From Synechococcus sp. UW140 (GTDB lineage Bacteria; Cyanobacteriota; Cyanobacteriia; PCC-6307; Cyanobiaceae): a DNA stretch of 6,697 nt. Position numbers and translations under genes: made by a program. Position 1 is the stretch's first letter. Every line of letters starts with the position of its first letter. Below are positions 1 to 5,634 of this stretch, piece after piece. The DNA is taken from assembly GCA_945878795.1 (NCBI GenBank), contig CAMDWF010000128.1:1-6697 (forward strand), read 5' to 3'. Under the pieces are notes generated by a model. The model saw only the letters and a program-made list of their open reading frames with translations, was not told the DNA's origin and made no database searches.

Positions 1-1800
1 GCGCTGTTGCTGTGTCTTGTCTCCTACGAACCGGGTCAGATGCTTGGGGTGGGCTGGCGTTCACTTTTCGGATTCAGCAACATCACCCTTTATCGATTGG
101 CGGTCGATTATTTCCGGCCGGCTGCCGCATTGAACCCCTTTGCCCATACCTGGTCCCTAGGTGTCGAGGAGCAGTTTTATCTCATCTTTCCGCTGTTAAT
201 TTGGTTCAGCGGTTTCGGCCGTAGCGGCGCTGCCGGAAGCCGGCGTCTACTGCTCTTCTTGCTGCCACTTAGTATAGTTTCTCTTGTGATGTTTAGTCAA
301 AGGCTTGGGGTTGATTTTCCTGCTGCCTATTATCTGCTCCCATCGCGATTCTGGGAGCTGGGCGTAGGTTGCCTGATGTTCATACTCCTGAAGCGTAGCG
401 TCTCTTTAAGCCAAGACGCAGGGGAAGACGCAAGCGAAGGGCCCTCACGGTACGGCGAGACTGACCAATCTCGATGGGCCCTCCCCCCACTGCCTTTATT
501 GCTCGGCCTTGGGGTCCTGATGGCCGCCCCTCTGGGTTTCGGCCTGCTACCGGTGGCGTCCAGTGTTGGCATCACTGCCCTGCTGTTGGCCAGCTTGCGG
601 CCCTCCACCGCGGCCTATGGTTTACTCAGTTCGCCGCCGATGGTATTTGTCGGCCTGCTCTCCTATTCGCTCTATCTCTGGCATTGGAGCGTGCTATCCC
701 TCAGCCGCTGGACCATTGGTCTGCAGCCCAGGACCATGCCATTGCAGGCCCTGCTTATCTTGCTGCTAGCCTATTTGTCCTGGCGTTTCGTTGAACGTCC
801 CTGCCGCCAGACCGCTTGGTGGCCCCAACGGTGGCGGGTGGTGGCCAGCGGTTTAGCCCTGGCCGGTTTGGGCAGCTTGGGCTTGCAGGGCTTGGCCCGC
901 AAGGGGCCCGCCCTGCTCTATCGCGGCAATCCCCAAGCGGGCGAATTCAGTATGGCGGCTACCCCCACCGGCACCGGGCGTGATTGTTCCAGCCCTGGCC
1001 AATTCCGTTTATTGATGGTGGGAGATAGCCATGCACACCATTTCCAAGCTGCCTCTGATCACCTCTGCGAACGCCATGGAATGCGCTATAGCGAAGCCGC
1101 AGTGATCGGGGTTCCCTATCCGCCAATCTACTATACAAATAATACAACGGGTATCAACGAAGAACAGGCCATAACCCATGCCCAGGTGGCGGAACTACGT
1201 TGGCAGGCACTGGGCCAGGCATCGGGCCTTCCCCAAGGAAACAAAGGGGTAGTGGTGCTGTCATCCCGTTCGCCCCTTTATTTCGATCCTGGCTTTTTGG
1301 CGGAGGAATCCCTCCTGCGCAGCCAACACTTTTCCCCCCAAACCAGCCAGCCGATCAGCCGCGAATCTGCACTTGCCAGCTGGGCCGAGCAGGTGGGCCG
1401 ACTGGCCGATTCACACCCCGAGACCCGTTTTGTCATCTTTTTGCCCACACCGGAATTCGGCAGCGGCGTGCCCATGGAAACCTGCCGGCCCCAGTGGTTC
1501 CGCCCGATGTTGCCGACCGATTGCCAGGGAGTAGATCGCCAGGGGCTCAATCGCTTTGCCGCCTACCTGCGCCAGCAACTGGCAGGCCAGCTAGCCAACC
1601 GCCCCAATGTGGTGCTTTATAACCCAGCCGATGCCCTCTGTCCAGCCAAGGGCCTATGCCCGCGTCAGCGCAATGGCTATCTGCTTTATAGCGATGGCGA
1701 TCACCTCTCGGCCTATGGGGCTGTCACGGTGATGGATGACTTCGTGGCCTTTCTGAACCGGCAGAACGGCAAGCAAGCTGCCGTGCCCAAACTCCCTTGA
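1..1800 (+). CDS. Membrane acyltransferase (acyltransferase-3 family) with C-terminal SGNH domain, 5' partial
   Basis: Likely O-acetylates a cell-surface polysaccharide (OafA-like): the membrane domain moves acyl groups across the inner membrane and the extracytoplasmic SGNH domain transfers them to sugar. The frame is open from base 1, so the true start lies upstream; residues below are counted from the TTG at base 7. The family signature HTWSLGVEEQFYL is at 47-59. Hydrophobic stretches lie near 80-95, 112-128, 158-196, 214-231, 244-260 and 279-297, with SYSLYLWHW at 219-227 and VERP at 262-265, as is usual near the end of the membrane domain. The SGNH part carries GDSHA at 339-343 (nucleophile Ser341) and a C-terminal DxxH, Asp563 and His566, within DGDHLSAYGA. 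The missing part should be roughly the first 80-100 residues, including the conserved N-terminal Arg/His region. The stop is TGA at 1798. Family assignment is strong; the sugar substrate is unknown. Confidence 0.93.
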   Translation, partial: ALLLCLVSYEPGQMLGVGWRSLFGFSNITLYRLAVDYFRPAAALNPFAHTWSLGVEEQFYLIFPLLIWFSGFGRSGAAGSRRLLLFLLPLSIVSLVMFSQRLGVDFPAAYYLLPSRFWELGVGCLMFILLKRSVSLSQDAGEDASEGPSRYGETDQSRWALPPLPLLLGLGVLMAAPLGFGLLPVASSVGITALLLASLRPSTAAYGLLSSPPMVFVGLLSYSLYLWHWSVLSLSRWTIGLQPRTMPLQALLILLLAYLSWRFVERPCRQTAWWPQRWRVVASGLALAGLGSLGLQGLARKGPALLYRGNPQAGEFSMAATPTGTGRDCSSPGQFRLLMVGDSHAHHFQAASDHLCERHGMRYSEAAVIGVPYPPIYYTNNTTGINEEQAITHAQVAELRWQALGQASGLPQGNKGVVVLSSRSPLYFDPGFLAEESLLRSQHFSPQTSQPISRESALASWAEQVGRLADSHPETRFVIFLPTPEFGSGVPMETCRPQWFRPMLPTDCQGVDRQGLNRFAAYLRQQLAGQLANRPNVVLYNPADALCPAKGLCPRQRNGYLLYSDGDHLSAYGAVTVMDDFVAFLNRQNGKQAAVPKLP

Positions 1801-1835
1801 CAGAAAAGGCAGGGAGTGGGGACGGACAATTTTGT
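1786..1835 (+). terminator. Possible terminator hairpin overlapping the acyltransferase stop
   Basis: A perfect 7-base inverted repeat, ACTCCCT (1791-1797) and AGGGAGT (1811-1817), encloses a 13-base loop that contains the stop codon. CCC at 1786-1788 can extend the pairing to GGG at 1818-1820 across a two-base bulge. A T-rich stretch (ATTTTGTGTTT) follows only about 10 bases later, so this is not a textbook intrinsic terminator. Confidence 0.3.
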
Positions 1836-2017
1836 GTTTGCTACCTGAATACTGCTTTTCATAGCGATGACTACATAGCTAGAAATGGGCGTTCCGATAT
1901 GCTTTTAGGCGCCAATAACTGCTTTCTTCTGCTCTGGGCTACCCGGGTACTGTTGATGAATCCTGCCCTGGCCTTGTTTGACGGGGTCTTAGCCGGACAC
2001 GCAATGTGCTCAACACC
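1836..2017. other. Intergenic stretch without a supported gene
   Basis: This stretch runs from the possible acyltransferase terminator to the small membrane-protein gene. It is more A+T-rich than the flanking genes. An open frame beginning with TTG at 1797 and running to 2027 crosses it, but it overlaps the next gene's start and has no recognisable protein character. The only structure seen is a 10-base perfect palindrome, TACCCGGGTA (1940-1949). TTGACG at 1978-1983 resembles a -35 box, but no fitting -10 box lies 16-18 bases downstream. No RNA gene was recognised. Confidence 0.5.
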
Positions 2018-2326
2018 ATGGTTATGAGAGCTTCGCTGCCGTGGCTGTCGTCTGTGCTCTGGGTGATGTTTGGCTCCAGCCTCGTCTTTGACCCAGTCAG
2101 TGGGCCCCTTGAACCCTTCATCGGTGGCCTGCAGTGGGCTGGTCTCCTCAATTGGGATCAGCCTTGGGGAGAAGGCCAACTGAACCTGGGCGCGGTGGTC
2201 CTCTTTAAGTTCACCTTTGCCATCATCACGCCGGCCTTGCTGTTGGTAGCCGTGATGGAACACATAAATGTTGGCGCTTGGATGGCCTCCCTGGTTGCTT
2301 GGTCCACCTTTGTCTACCTCCCCTAA
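2018..2326 (+). CDS. Small hydrophobic membrane protein of unknown function
   Basis: I do not recognise the family. From ATG 2018 the product has 102 residues. Residues 7-24 are hydrophobic. A central part (25-55) rich in Pro, Gly and Trp follows, including DPVSGPLEP and NWDQPWGEG. A long hydrophobic segment lies at 57-80 (around FKFTFAIITPALLLVAVM), then EHIN, then a last hydrophobic segment at 85-101. Two or three membrane passes are likely. Composition and codon use look like real coding sequence, unlike the opposite-strand frame, which gives a basic, low-complexity product. GTG 2006 and ATG 2024 are alternative starts in the same frame; none has a clear ribosome binding site, and I chose ATG 2018. 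It follows the acyltransferase in the same direction but about 220 bases away, so cotranscription is doubtful. It converges with the HpsJ-like gene. Confidence 0.62.
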   Translation: MVMRASLPWLSSVLWVMFGSSLVFDPVSGPLEPFIGGLQWAGLLNWDQPWGEGQLNLGAVVLFKFTFAIITPALLLVAVMEHINVGAWMASLVAWSTFVYLP

Positions 2327-2466
2327 GACCAAATGGTTTGGGTTCCGTCGGGTTTATGGGGAGCGGGAAGGTTGGGGGCCATAGATTTTACTGGTTTATA
2401 GAAGGCCTACAAAACGGAATTCATCCGCCGAAGGCCCCTTGGGTTCAATCAATGATTTTAATTTGT
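2327..2466. other. Convergent intergenic gap
   Basis: This gap lies between the stops of the rightward small membrane protein and the leftward HpsJ-like gene, so a two-way terminator would be expected. Just after the TAA there is a short hairpin, CCAAA (2329-2333) and TTTGG (2337-2341), with a 3-base loop; it is too weak and lacks a proper T run. AAGGCCCCTT near 2431-2440 is another small self-complementary patch. No convincing terminator or RNA gene was seen. Confidence 0.4.
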
Positions 2467-3189
2467 CTATTTCCAGAGCGACTTTCTACGTCCCGGGAAA
2501 ATCGATCGCAACAGAGAACCCTGTTCTTTGAAACTGCCCAAAGCGGAAAATCCAACCGCATAACCGGCAGCCATCCCGGCATCCCGGATCCAGATGCCGA
2601 GTGCCTTTTGCAGTCGATCTTTTTTCGCCTCTTCCACCTGATTTTGAAGTCGCTTGACGGCTGGGTCCAGACGGGAGATCAGGGCAGCTTTCACCTGGGG
2701 CAAGGGGGCCGCCAGGGGACTATTGAGGTTGCTAGGGGCTCCAGGAAGCTGTCGCAGGGCATTTTTGAGTTCGACTTCGTTATTGGCAGAACGGAGCGCT
2801 TCCGCAGCACCTTGGAGCACTTTTAGCTGGCCGACTTCATTGCCGCTCTGCTGATTGAGCAGCCGTGAACCAGCATTGATTTGCAAGGGAATTAGCAATA
2901 AAAAGCCGATGGCCGCAGAACCTGCCAAGCGTCGTAGAAGCCGAATATTTGCTCCAAACGGACTAAACCCATCATCGAGATAATTAGCGAGCAGCATTAG
3001 AACCACACCGATTAAAGGCAGACTAGAGCTGCCAAGCAGGGCTGAAATTAACCGCACTTGCCAGCGGGAATCGAGAAGCTCCAGGGGCAACATGGCAGCC
3101 AGTAGGATGGCCATAAATACAATGAATAGTGCAATAGCCACCCATTGGAGGATGTCGGCGAAAGCTTCTGTGAGGATTTTTGTAGCCAA
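2467..3189 (-). CDS. HpsJ-like cyanobacterial membrane protein
   Basis: The product has 240 residues with hydrophobic helices at about 13-36, 47-71 and 88-104, the last ending in the phrase LLLIPLQINAGSRLLNQQ. A hydrophilic, probably coiled-coil stretch follows (about 108-190, rich in Gln, Glu, Leu and Ala), then a weaker hydrophobic segment near 195-215 and a basic tail (PGRRKSLWK). This layout, with the PLQI phrase after the third helix and a Gln-rich helical region, matches my recollection of the cyanobacterial HpsJ family. HpsJ is named from the hormogonium polysaccharide locus of filamentous species; homologues also occur in unicellular picocyanobacteria, where the role is unclear. The start is TTG at 3189: the frame is open upstream to a stop at 3246-3244 but has no ATG or GTG there. 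It lies 85 bases downstream of the epimerase gene on the same strand, so the two may be cotranscribed. Confidence 0.62.
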   Translation of the reverse strand: MATKILTEAFADILQWVAIALFIVFMAILLAAMLPLELLDSRWQVRLISALLGSSSLPLIGVVLMLLANYLDDGFSPFGANIRLLRRLAGSAAIGFLLLIPLQINAGSRLLNQQSGNEVGQLKVLQGAAEALRSANNEVELKNALRQLPGAPSNLNSPLAAPLPQVKAALISRLDPAVKRLQNQVEEAKKDRLQKALGIWIRDAGMAAGYAVGFSALGSFKEQGSLLRSIFPGRRKSLWK

Positions 3190-3241
3190 AGTGGGGGAAG
3201 CGCGTTCAAATCCGCCAAAGTTTAGGGTTGATCTAGCAAGA

Positions 3242-3273
3242 TGTCACCCCCTGACACGCGATCTTTTGTCAGG
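3242..3273 (-). repeat. Three-arm inverted repeat between epimerase and HpsJ-like genes
   Basis: On the + strand the arms are TGTCA (3242-3246), TGACA (3252-3256) and TGTCA (3267-3271). The middle arm can pair with the left arm across CCCCC, or with the right arm as a 7-base stem CCTGACA/TGTCAGG (3250-3256 with 3267-3273, 10-base loop). The right stem begins one base after the epimerase stop in the leftward transcript. No T run follows in that direction, so it resembles a processing or attenuation hairpin, or a protein site (TGTCA-N5-TGACA), more than an intrinsic terminator. The arms are certain; the function is not. Confidence 0.45.
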
Positions 3274-3274
3274 C

Positions 3275-4201
3275 TTAAATCTTGCGTTTTTTTAACATCT
3301 CGTCAGCGCTAAAATCGCATTCCAGCCTGGGTTGGCTTTGGTAGTCATTGTTAAAGCTATCGGCCAAGGTTGCCTCCAAATCAAAAGCCGGCTCCCAGGC
3401 CAGCTCCTTTCGTACCCGATGGGTGTCGGTGAGAAAATGGGAGAGACGCAGCGGAAAAGCCTTGCGCGCCTTACTATCGAGCCCCTCAATGGCAAAGGGC
3501 AGTCGTTCGACGGTTGCGGGGTCCTTGCCGCAGGCCCTTGCGGCAGCCGTCACCAGCCCTGCAAAAGTGACACCCTGATTGCCACTGCAGTTGTAGATGC
3601 GGTTGCAGGCCCCATCTACCTCAATTGAACGGGCCATGGCCAGCGCCAGATCATTTACATGGCCCAACTGGGTGATGGTGGAGCCATCTCCAGGCATGGG
3701 AATGGGCTGGCCGTGGGTGAGGCGGTCGAAGAACCAGCGCTCTATGGGGTTGTAGTTGCCGGGACCGACGATATAAGTGGGACGAAAACTTGTGAACGCA
3801 ATCCCTTGTTGCCTCAGCCAGGCTTCGGTTTCGGCCTTGCCGGCATGGCGACTGGAGGGGTCCAGGGGAGCGTCCTCGTCGAGGGGCCAGAGGTCGCTGT
3901 TGGCATAGACGCCGGCCGAACTCACATAAACCAAGCGATGGCTGGGTGCCCCGGTGCGCTCGATCACCCGGCGTGTGTCGGCGCACTCCCGGCCGGAGCT
4001 GTCCACGATCACATCAAACCGACGTCCCTGCAGCTGGGCCAGAGCTTCGTCGTCGTTGCGATCACCCGCCAAGGACTCGACGTTTTCTGGTAACGGGTTA
4101 TTGCCCCGGGTAAAGAGAGTGAGGTCGTGGCCGGCCCCCAGCAGGTTCGCCACCAGCGGCCGTCCCACGAAACGGGTGCCGCCCATCACCAGAATCTTCA
4201 T
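3275..4201 (-). CDS. CSP41-like atypical NAD-dependent epimerase/dehydratase-fold protein
   Basis: This 308-residue extended short-chain dehydrogenase (Rossmann) fold protein resembles cyanobacterial homologues of the chloroplast stem-loop-binding protein CSP41, which is associated with RNA and ribosomes in plastids. The N-terminal nucleotide-binding loop is GGTRFVG (7-13); Arg10 replaces the usual middle glycine, as in CSP41 proteins. The substrate-side motif is VYVSSAGVY (91-99). The catalytic Tyr of the usual YxxxK is absent: the sequence is RHAGK (118-122), keeping Lys122 but with Arg118 in the Tyr place. FRPTYIVGPGNYNP (139-152) and the C-terminal ECDFSADEMLKKRKI also fit that group. The start is ATG 4201, since MKILVMGGT begins the fold properly; a longer frame to 4267 would add 22 unlikely residues. 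GGGA lies a few bases upstream as a weak ribosome binding site. It is divergent from hisA. A true sugar-nucleotide epimerase activity cannot be excluded. Confidence 0.85.
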   Translation of the reverse strand: MKILVMGGTRFVGRPLVANLLGAGHDLTLFTRGNNPLPENVESLAGDRNDDEALAQLQGRRFDVIVDSSGRECADTRRVIERTGAPSHRLVYVSSAGVYANSDLWPLDEDAPLDPSSRHAGKAETEAWLRQQGIAFTSFRPTYIVGPGNYNPIERWFFDRLTHGQPIPMPGDGSTITQLGHVNDLALAMARSIEVDGACNRIYNCSGNQGVTFAGLVTAAARACGKDPATVERLPFAIEGLDSKARKAFPLRLSHFLTDTHRVRKELAWEPAFDLEATLADSFNNDYQSQPRLECDFSADEMLKKRKI

Positions 4202-4320
4202 GCTTGCTTCCCGCTGGGTGTCATGGTCACTCCATTCAAGCTGGCAGTTGCTGCCGATCGTGCCCAACCCTCTGGCAGGGGCCCTGGGGACCGATGATGG
4301 AAAAATCGCCTTGCCTGGCC
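4202..4320. promoter_or_regulatory. Divergent intergenic region between the CSP41-like gene and hisA
   Basis: Promoters for both directions should lie here or just inside the genes, but I see no convincing -35/-10 pair. Visible structure: a hairpin GGCAG-TTG-CTGCC (4243-4255) and a direct repeat CTGGCAG at 4241-4247 and 4272-4278, spaced 31 bases apart. GGGGA at 4286-4290 is a possible ribosome binding site for the in-frame ATG at 4297, which would lengthen HisA by 8 residues. Confidence 0.4.
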
Positions 4321-5082
4321 ATGGACGTCATCCCTGCCATTGACCTGCTGGATGGCCAGTGCGTGCGGCTTCACCAGGGCGACTACAACCAGGTGACCCT
4401 CTTCCATGCCGATCCGGTTGCCCAGGCCCTGGAGTGGCAACGACAGGGGGCCCAGCGGCTACATCTTGTGGATCTGGATGGCGCCCGCAGCGGCCAGCCC
4501 ACCAATGATCAGATCGTGCGGGCCATCACCGCAGCCCTGACCATTCCTGTGCAGCTGGGAGGTGGGGTTCGCAGCGCCGAGCGCGCCGAGGAGTTGCTGG
4601 CCTGCGGTTTGGATCGCGTCATTCTGGGCACCGTCGCCGTGGAGGAACCGGCTCTGGTGCGTCAGCTCGCCCAGCAGTATCCAGGCCGCATCGTGGTGGG
4701 CATCGATGCCCGTCATGGTCGTGTCGCCACCCGCGGTTGGCTGGAGGCCAGCACCAACGAGGCCCCCGCCATGGCGGCCAGCCTGGTCGGTAGTGGCGTG
4801 GCGGCCCTGATCACCACCGACATCGCCACCGACGGCACCTTGTCAGGACCCAACCTCCCCTTTTTGCGCGCCATGGCCGAAGCGTCCAACCTGCCGGTGA
4901 TCGCCTCCGGCGGGGTTGGTTCGCTCACCGACCTGCTCAGCCTGCTCAGCCTGGTACCCCTCGGGGTGCATGGGGTGATCGTCGGCCGGGCTCTCTATGA
5001 CGGGCGAGTGCAGCTGGCCGAGGCCCTCCAAGCCGTGGGCCCGGAGCGTTGGCAGGACGTTGAACCCTCGTCGCTGGCCTGA
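4321..5082 (+). CDS. hisA: HisA, phosphoribosylformimino-5-aminoimidazole carboxamide ribotide isomerase
   Basis: This cytoplasmic enzyme carries out the Amadori isomerisation of ProFAR to PRFAR, the fourth step of histidine synthesis. The product is 253 residues of (beta/alpha)8 barrel, a normal length. MDVIPAIDLLDG opens strand 1, with catalytic Asp8. LHLVDLDGA follows; VQLGGGVRS carries phosphate-binding glycines; VVGIDARHGRVATRGW contains the second catalytic Asp, Asp129. ITTDIATDGTLSGPN (Asp167, Asp171), VIASGGVG and VIVGRALYDGR complete the C-terminal phosphate-binding half. ATG 4321 is chosen because the family begins almost immediately with the IPAIDL strand; ATG 4294 and 4297 are in frame and 4297 has the better ribosome binding site (GGGGA, 6 bases away), so a slightly longer product is possible. 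No other his gene is in the window, as expected in cyanobacteria, where his genes are scattered. The fur paralogue follows 46 bases downstream. Confidence 0.97.
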   Translation: MDVIPAIDLLDGQCVRLHQGDYNQVTLFHADPVAQALEWQRQGAQRLHLVDLDGARSGQPTNDQIVRAITAALTIPVQLGGGVRSAERAEELLACGLDRVILGTVAVEEPALVRQLAQQYPGRIVVGIDARHGRVATRGWLEASTNEAPAMAASLVGSGVAALITTDIATDGTLSGPNLPFLRAMAEASNLPVIASGGVGSLTDLLSLLSLVPLGVHGVIVGRALYDGRVQLAEALQAVGPERWQDVEPSSLA

Positions 5083-5117
5083 AGCGACCGGCTGCGGCCA
5101 AAATCTTCCACTTGCCC

Positions 5118-5123
5118 TATAAC
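5118..5123 (+). promoter_or_regulatory. Possible -10 element (TATAAC) upstream of the Fur-family gene
   Basis: TATAAC differs from the sigma-70 consensus at one base and lies in the 46-base gap after hisA. No matching -35 box is visible at the usual distance (5095-5100 reads CGGCCA). If it is real, transcription would begin near 5130, which would rule out the TTG at 5129 and favour a start at GTG 5150 or TTG 5219. Confidence 0.25.
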
Positions 5124-5128
5124 TGAAC

Positions 5129-5629
5129 TTGCAGTCCCTCTTGCTTGATGTGGTCGACGGCTCCCTCCCCACTGCGAGTTTGCCCATCGCTAACTCCGGA
5201 ACAACTTCTGCGGCCCCTTTGGAAAGCGTTGAAGATGTCTATCGGCGTTGCCGGGATCTTGGCATGCGTCTGAGCCGCCAACGTCGCATGGTCTTGGATT
5301 TGCTCTGGGACGAAAAGACCCATCTCAGTGCCCGCGATATCTTCGAAAAACTCAATAATCTTGGTCGAAATATTGGCCACACCTCGGTTTACCAGAACCT
5401 GGAAGCGCTTCAAAGTGCTGGGGTGATCGAATTTCTAGATCGTGCCAGCGGCCGCCTTTACGGTTATCGATCCGACCCCCACAGCCATCTCACCTGCCTA
5501 GATTCAGGCGCCATTCACGATCTTGATGTGCGCCTGCCCGAAGATCTGTTGCACCGCATTGAGGTTCACACCGGATACGCCATCGAGTCCTATACCTTGA
5601 ACCTCTGCGGGCGGCGTACCGGAGCCTGA
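5129..5629 (+). CDS. Fur-family transcriptional regulator with degenerate zinc site
   Basis: A DNA-binding metal- or peroxide-responsive repressor of the Fur/Zur/PerR family. From TTG 5129 it has 166 residues. The first 30 or more form an unusual N-terminal extension of low conservation; the winged helix runs from about 33 to 105 (RLSRQRRMVLDLL from 47, HLSARDIFEKL, then the recognition helix around GHTSVYQNLEALQSAGVIE). The dimerisation/metal part has DPHSHLTCLDSG (116-127): His118, His120 and Cys123 are kept, but the second cysteine of the first CxxC is Ser126. The usual C-terminal CxxC is reduced to Cys160, with GRRTGA ending the protein. The start is uncertain: an in-frame TAA at 5120 limits it, and TTG 5129, GTG 5150 and TTG 5219 are candidates; none has a clear ribosome binding site. 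The DUF3685 gene starts 5 bases after its stop, so cotranscription is likely. I cannot tell whether it senses iron, zinc or peroxide. Confidence 0.9.
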   Translation: MQSLLLDVVDGSLPTASLPIANSGTTSAAPLESVEDVYRRCRDLGMRLSRQRRMVLDLLWDEKTHLSARDIFEKLNNLGRNIGHTSVYQNLEALQSAGVIEFLDRASGRLYGYRSDPHSHLTCLDSGAIHDLDVRLPEDLLHRIEVHTGYAIESYTLNLCGRRTGA

Positions 5630-5634
5630 AAGCC

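Noticed and set aside
1978..2006. TTGACG as a -35 box for the small membrane-protein gene
   Set aside because: No hexamer resembling TATAAT lies 16-18 bases downstream.
1797..2027. Open frame of 76 codons on the plus strand, TTG start within the acyltransferase end
   Set aside because: It overlaps both the acyltransferase stop and the next gene's start, has no recognisable features, and covers A+T-richer intergenic sequence.
1871..2332. Open frame of 153 codons on the minus strand opposite the small membrane protein
   Set aside because: Its product is basic, rich in Gly, Gln, His and Arg, and without domain-like character, while the plus strand encodes a coherent membrane protein.
2329..2341. 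Hairpin CCAAA-TGG-TTTGG after the small membrane-protein stop as a terminator
   Set aside because: Only five base pairs, A+T-rich, and no run of T follows directly.
3287..3293. Run of seven T (seven A in the gene) near the 3' end of the CSP41-like gene, a possible slippage site
   Set aside because: It encodes the Lys-Lys of the normal C-terminus only six codons before the stop; a shift there would change little and no alternative extension is evident.
4932..4949. Tandem 9-base repeat CCTGCTCAG within hisA
   Set aside because: It encodes the LLSLLSL stretch where related HisA proteins have the same length of Leu/Ser-rich sequence, so it is not an expansion.
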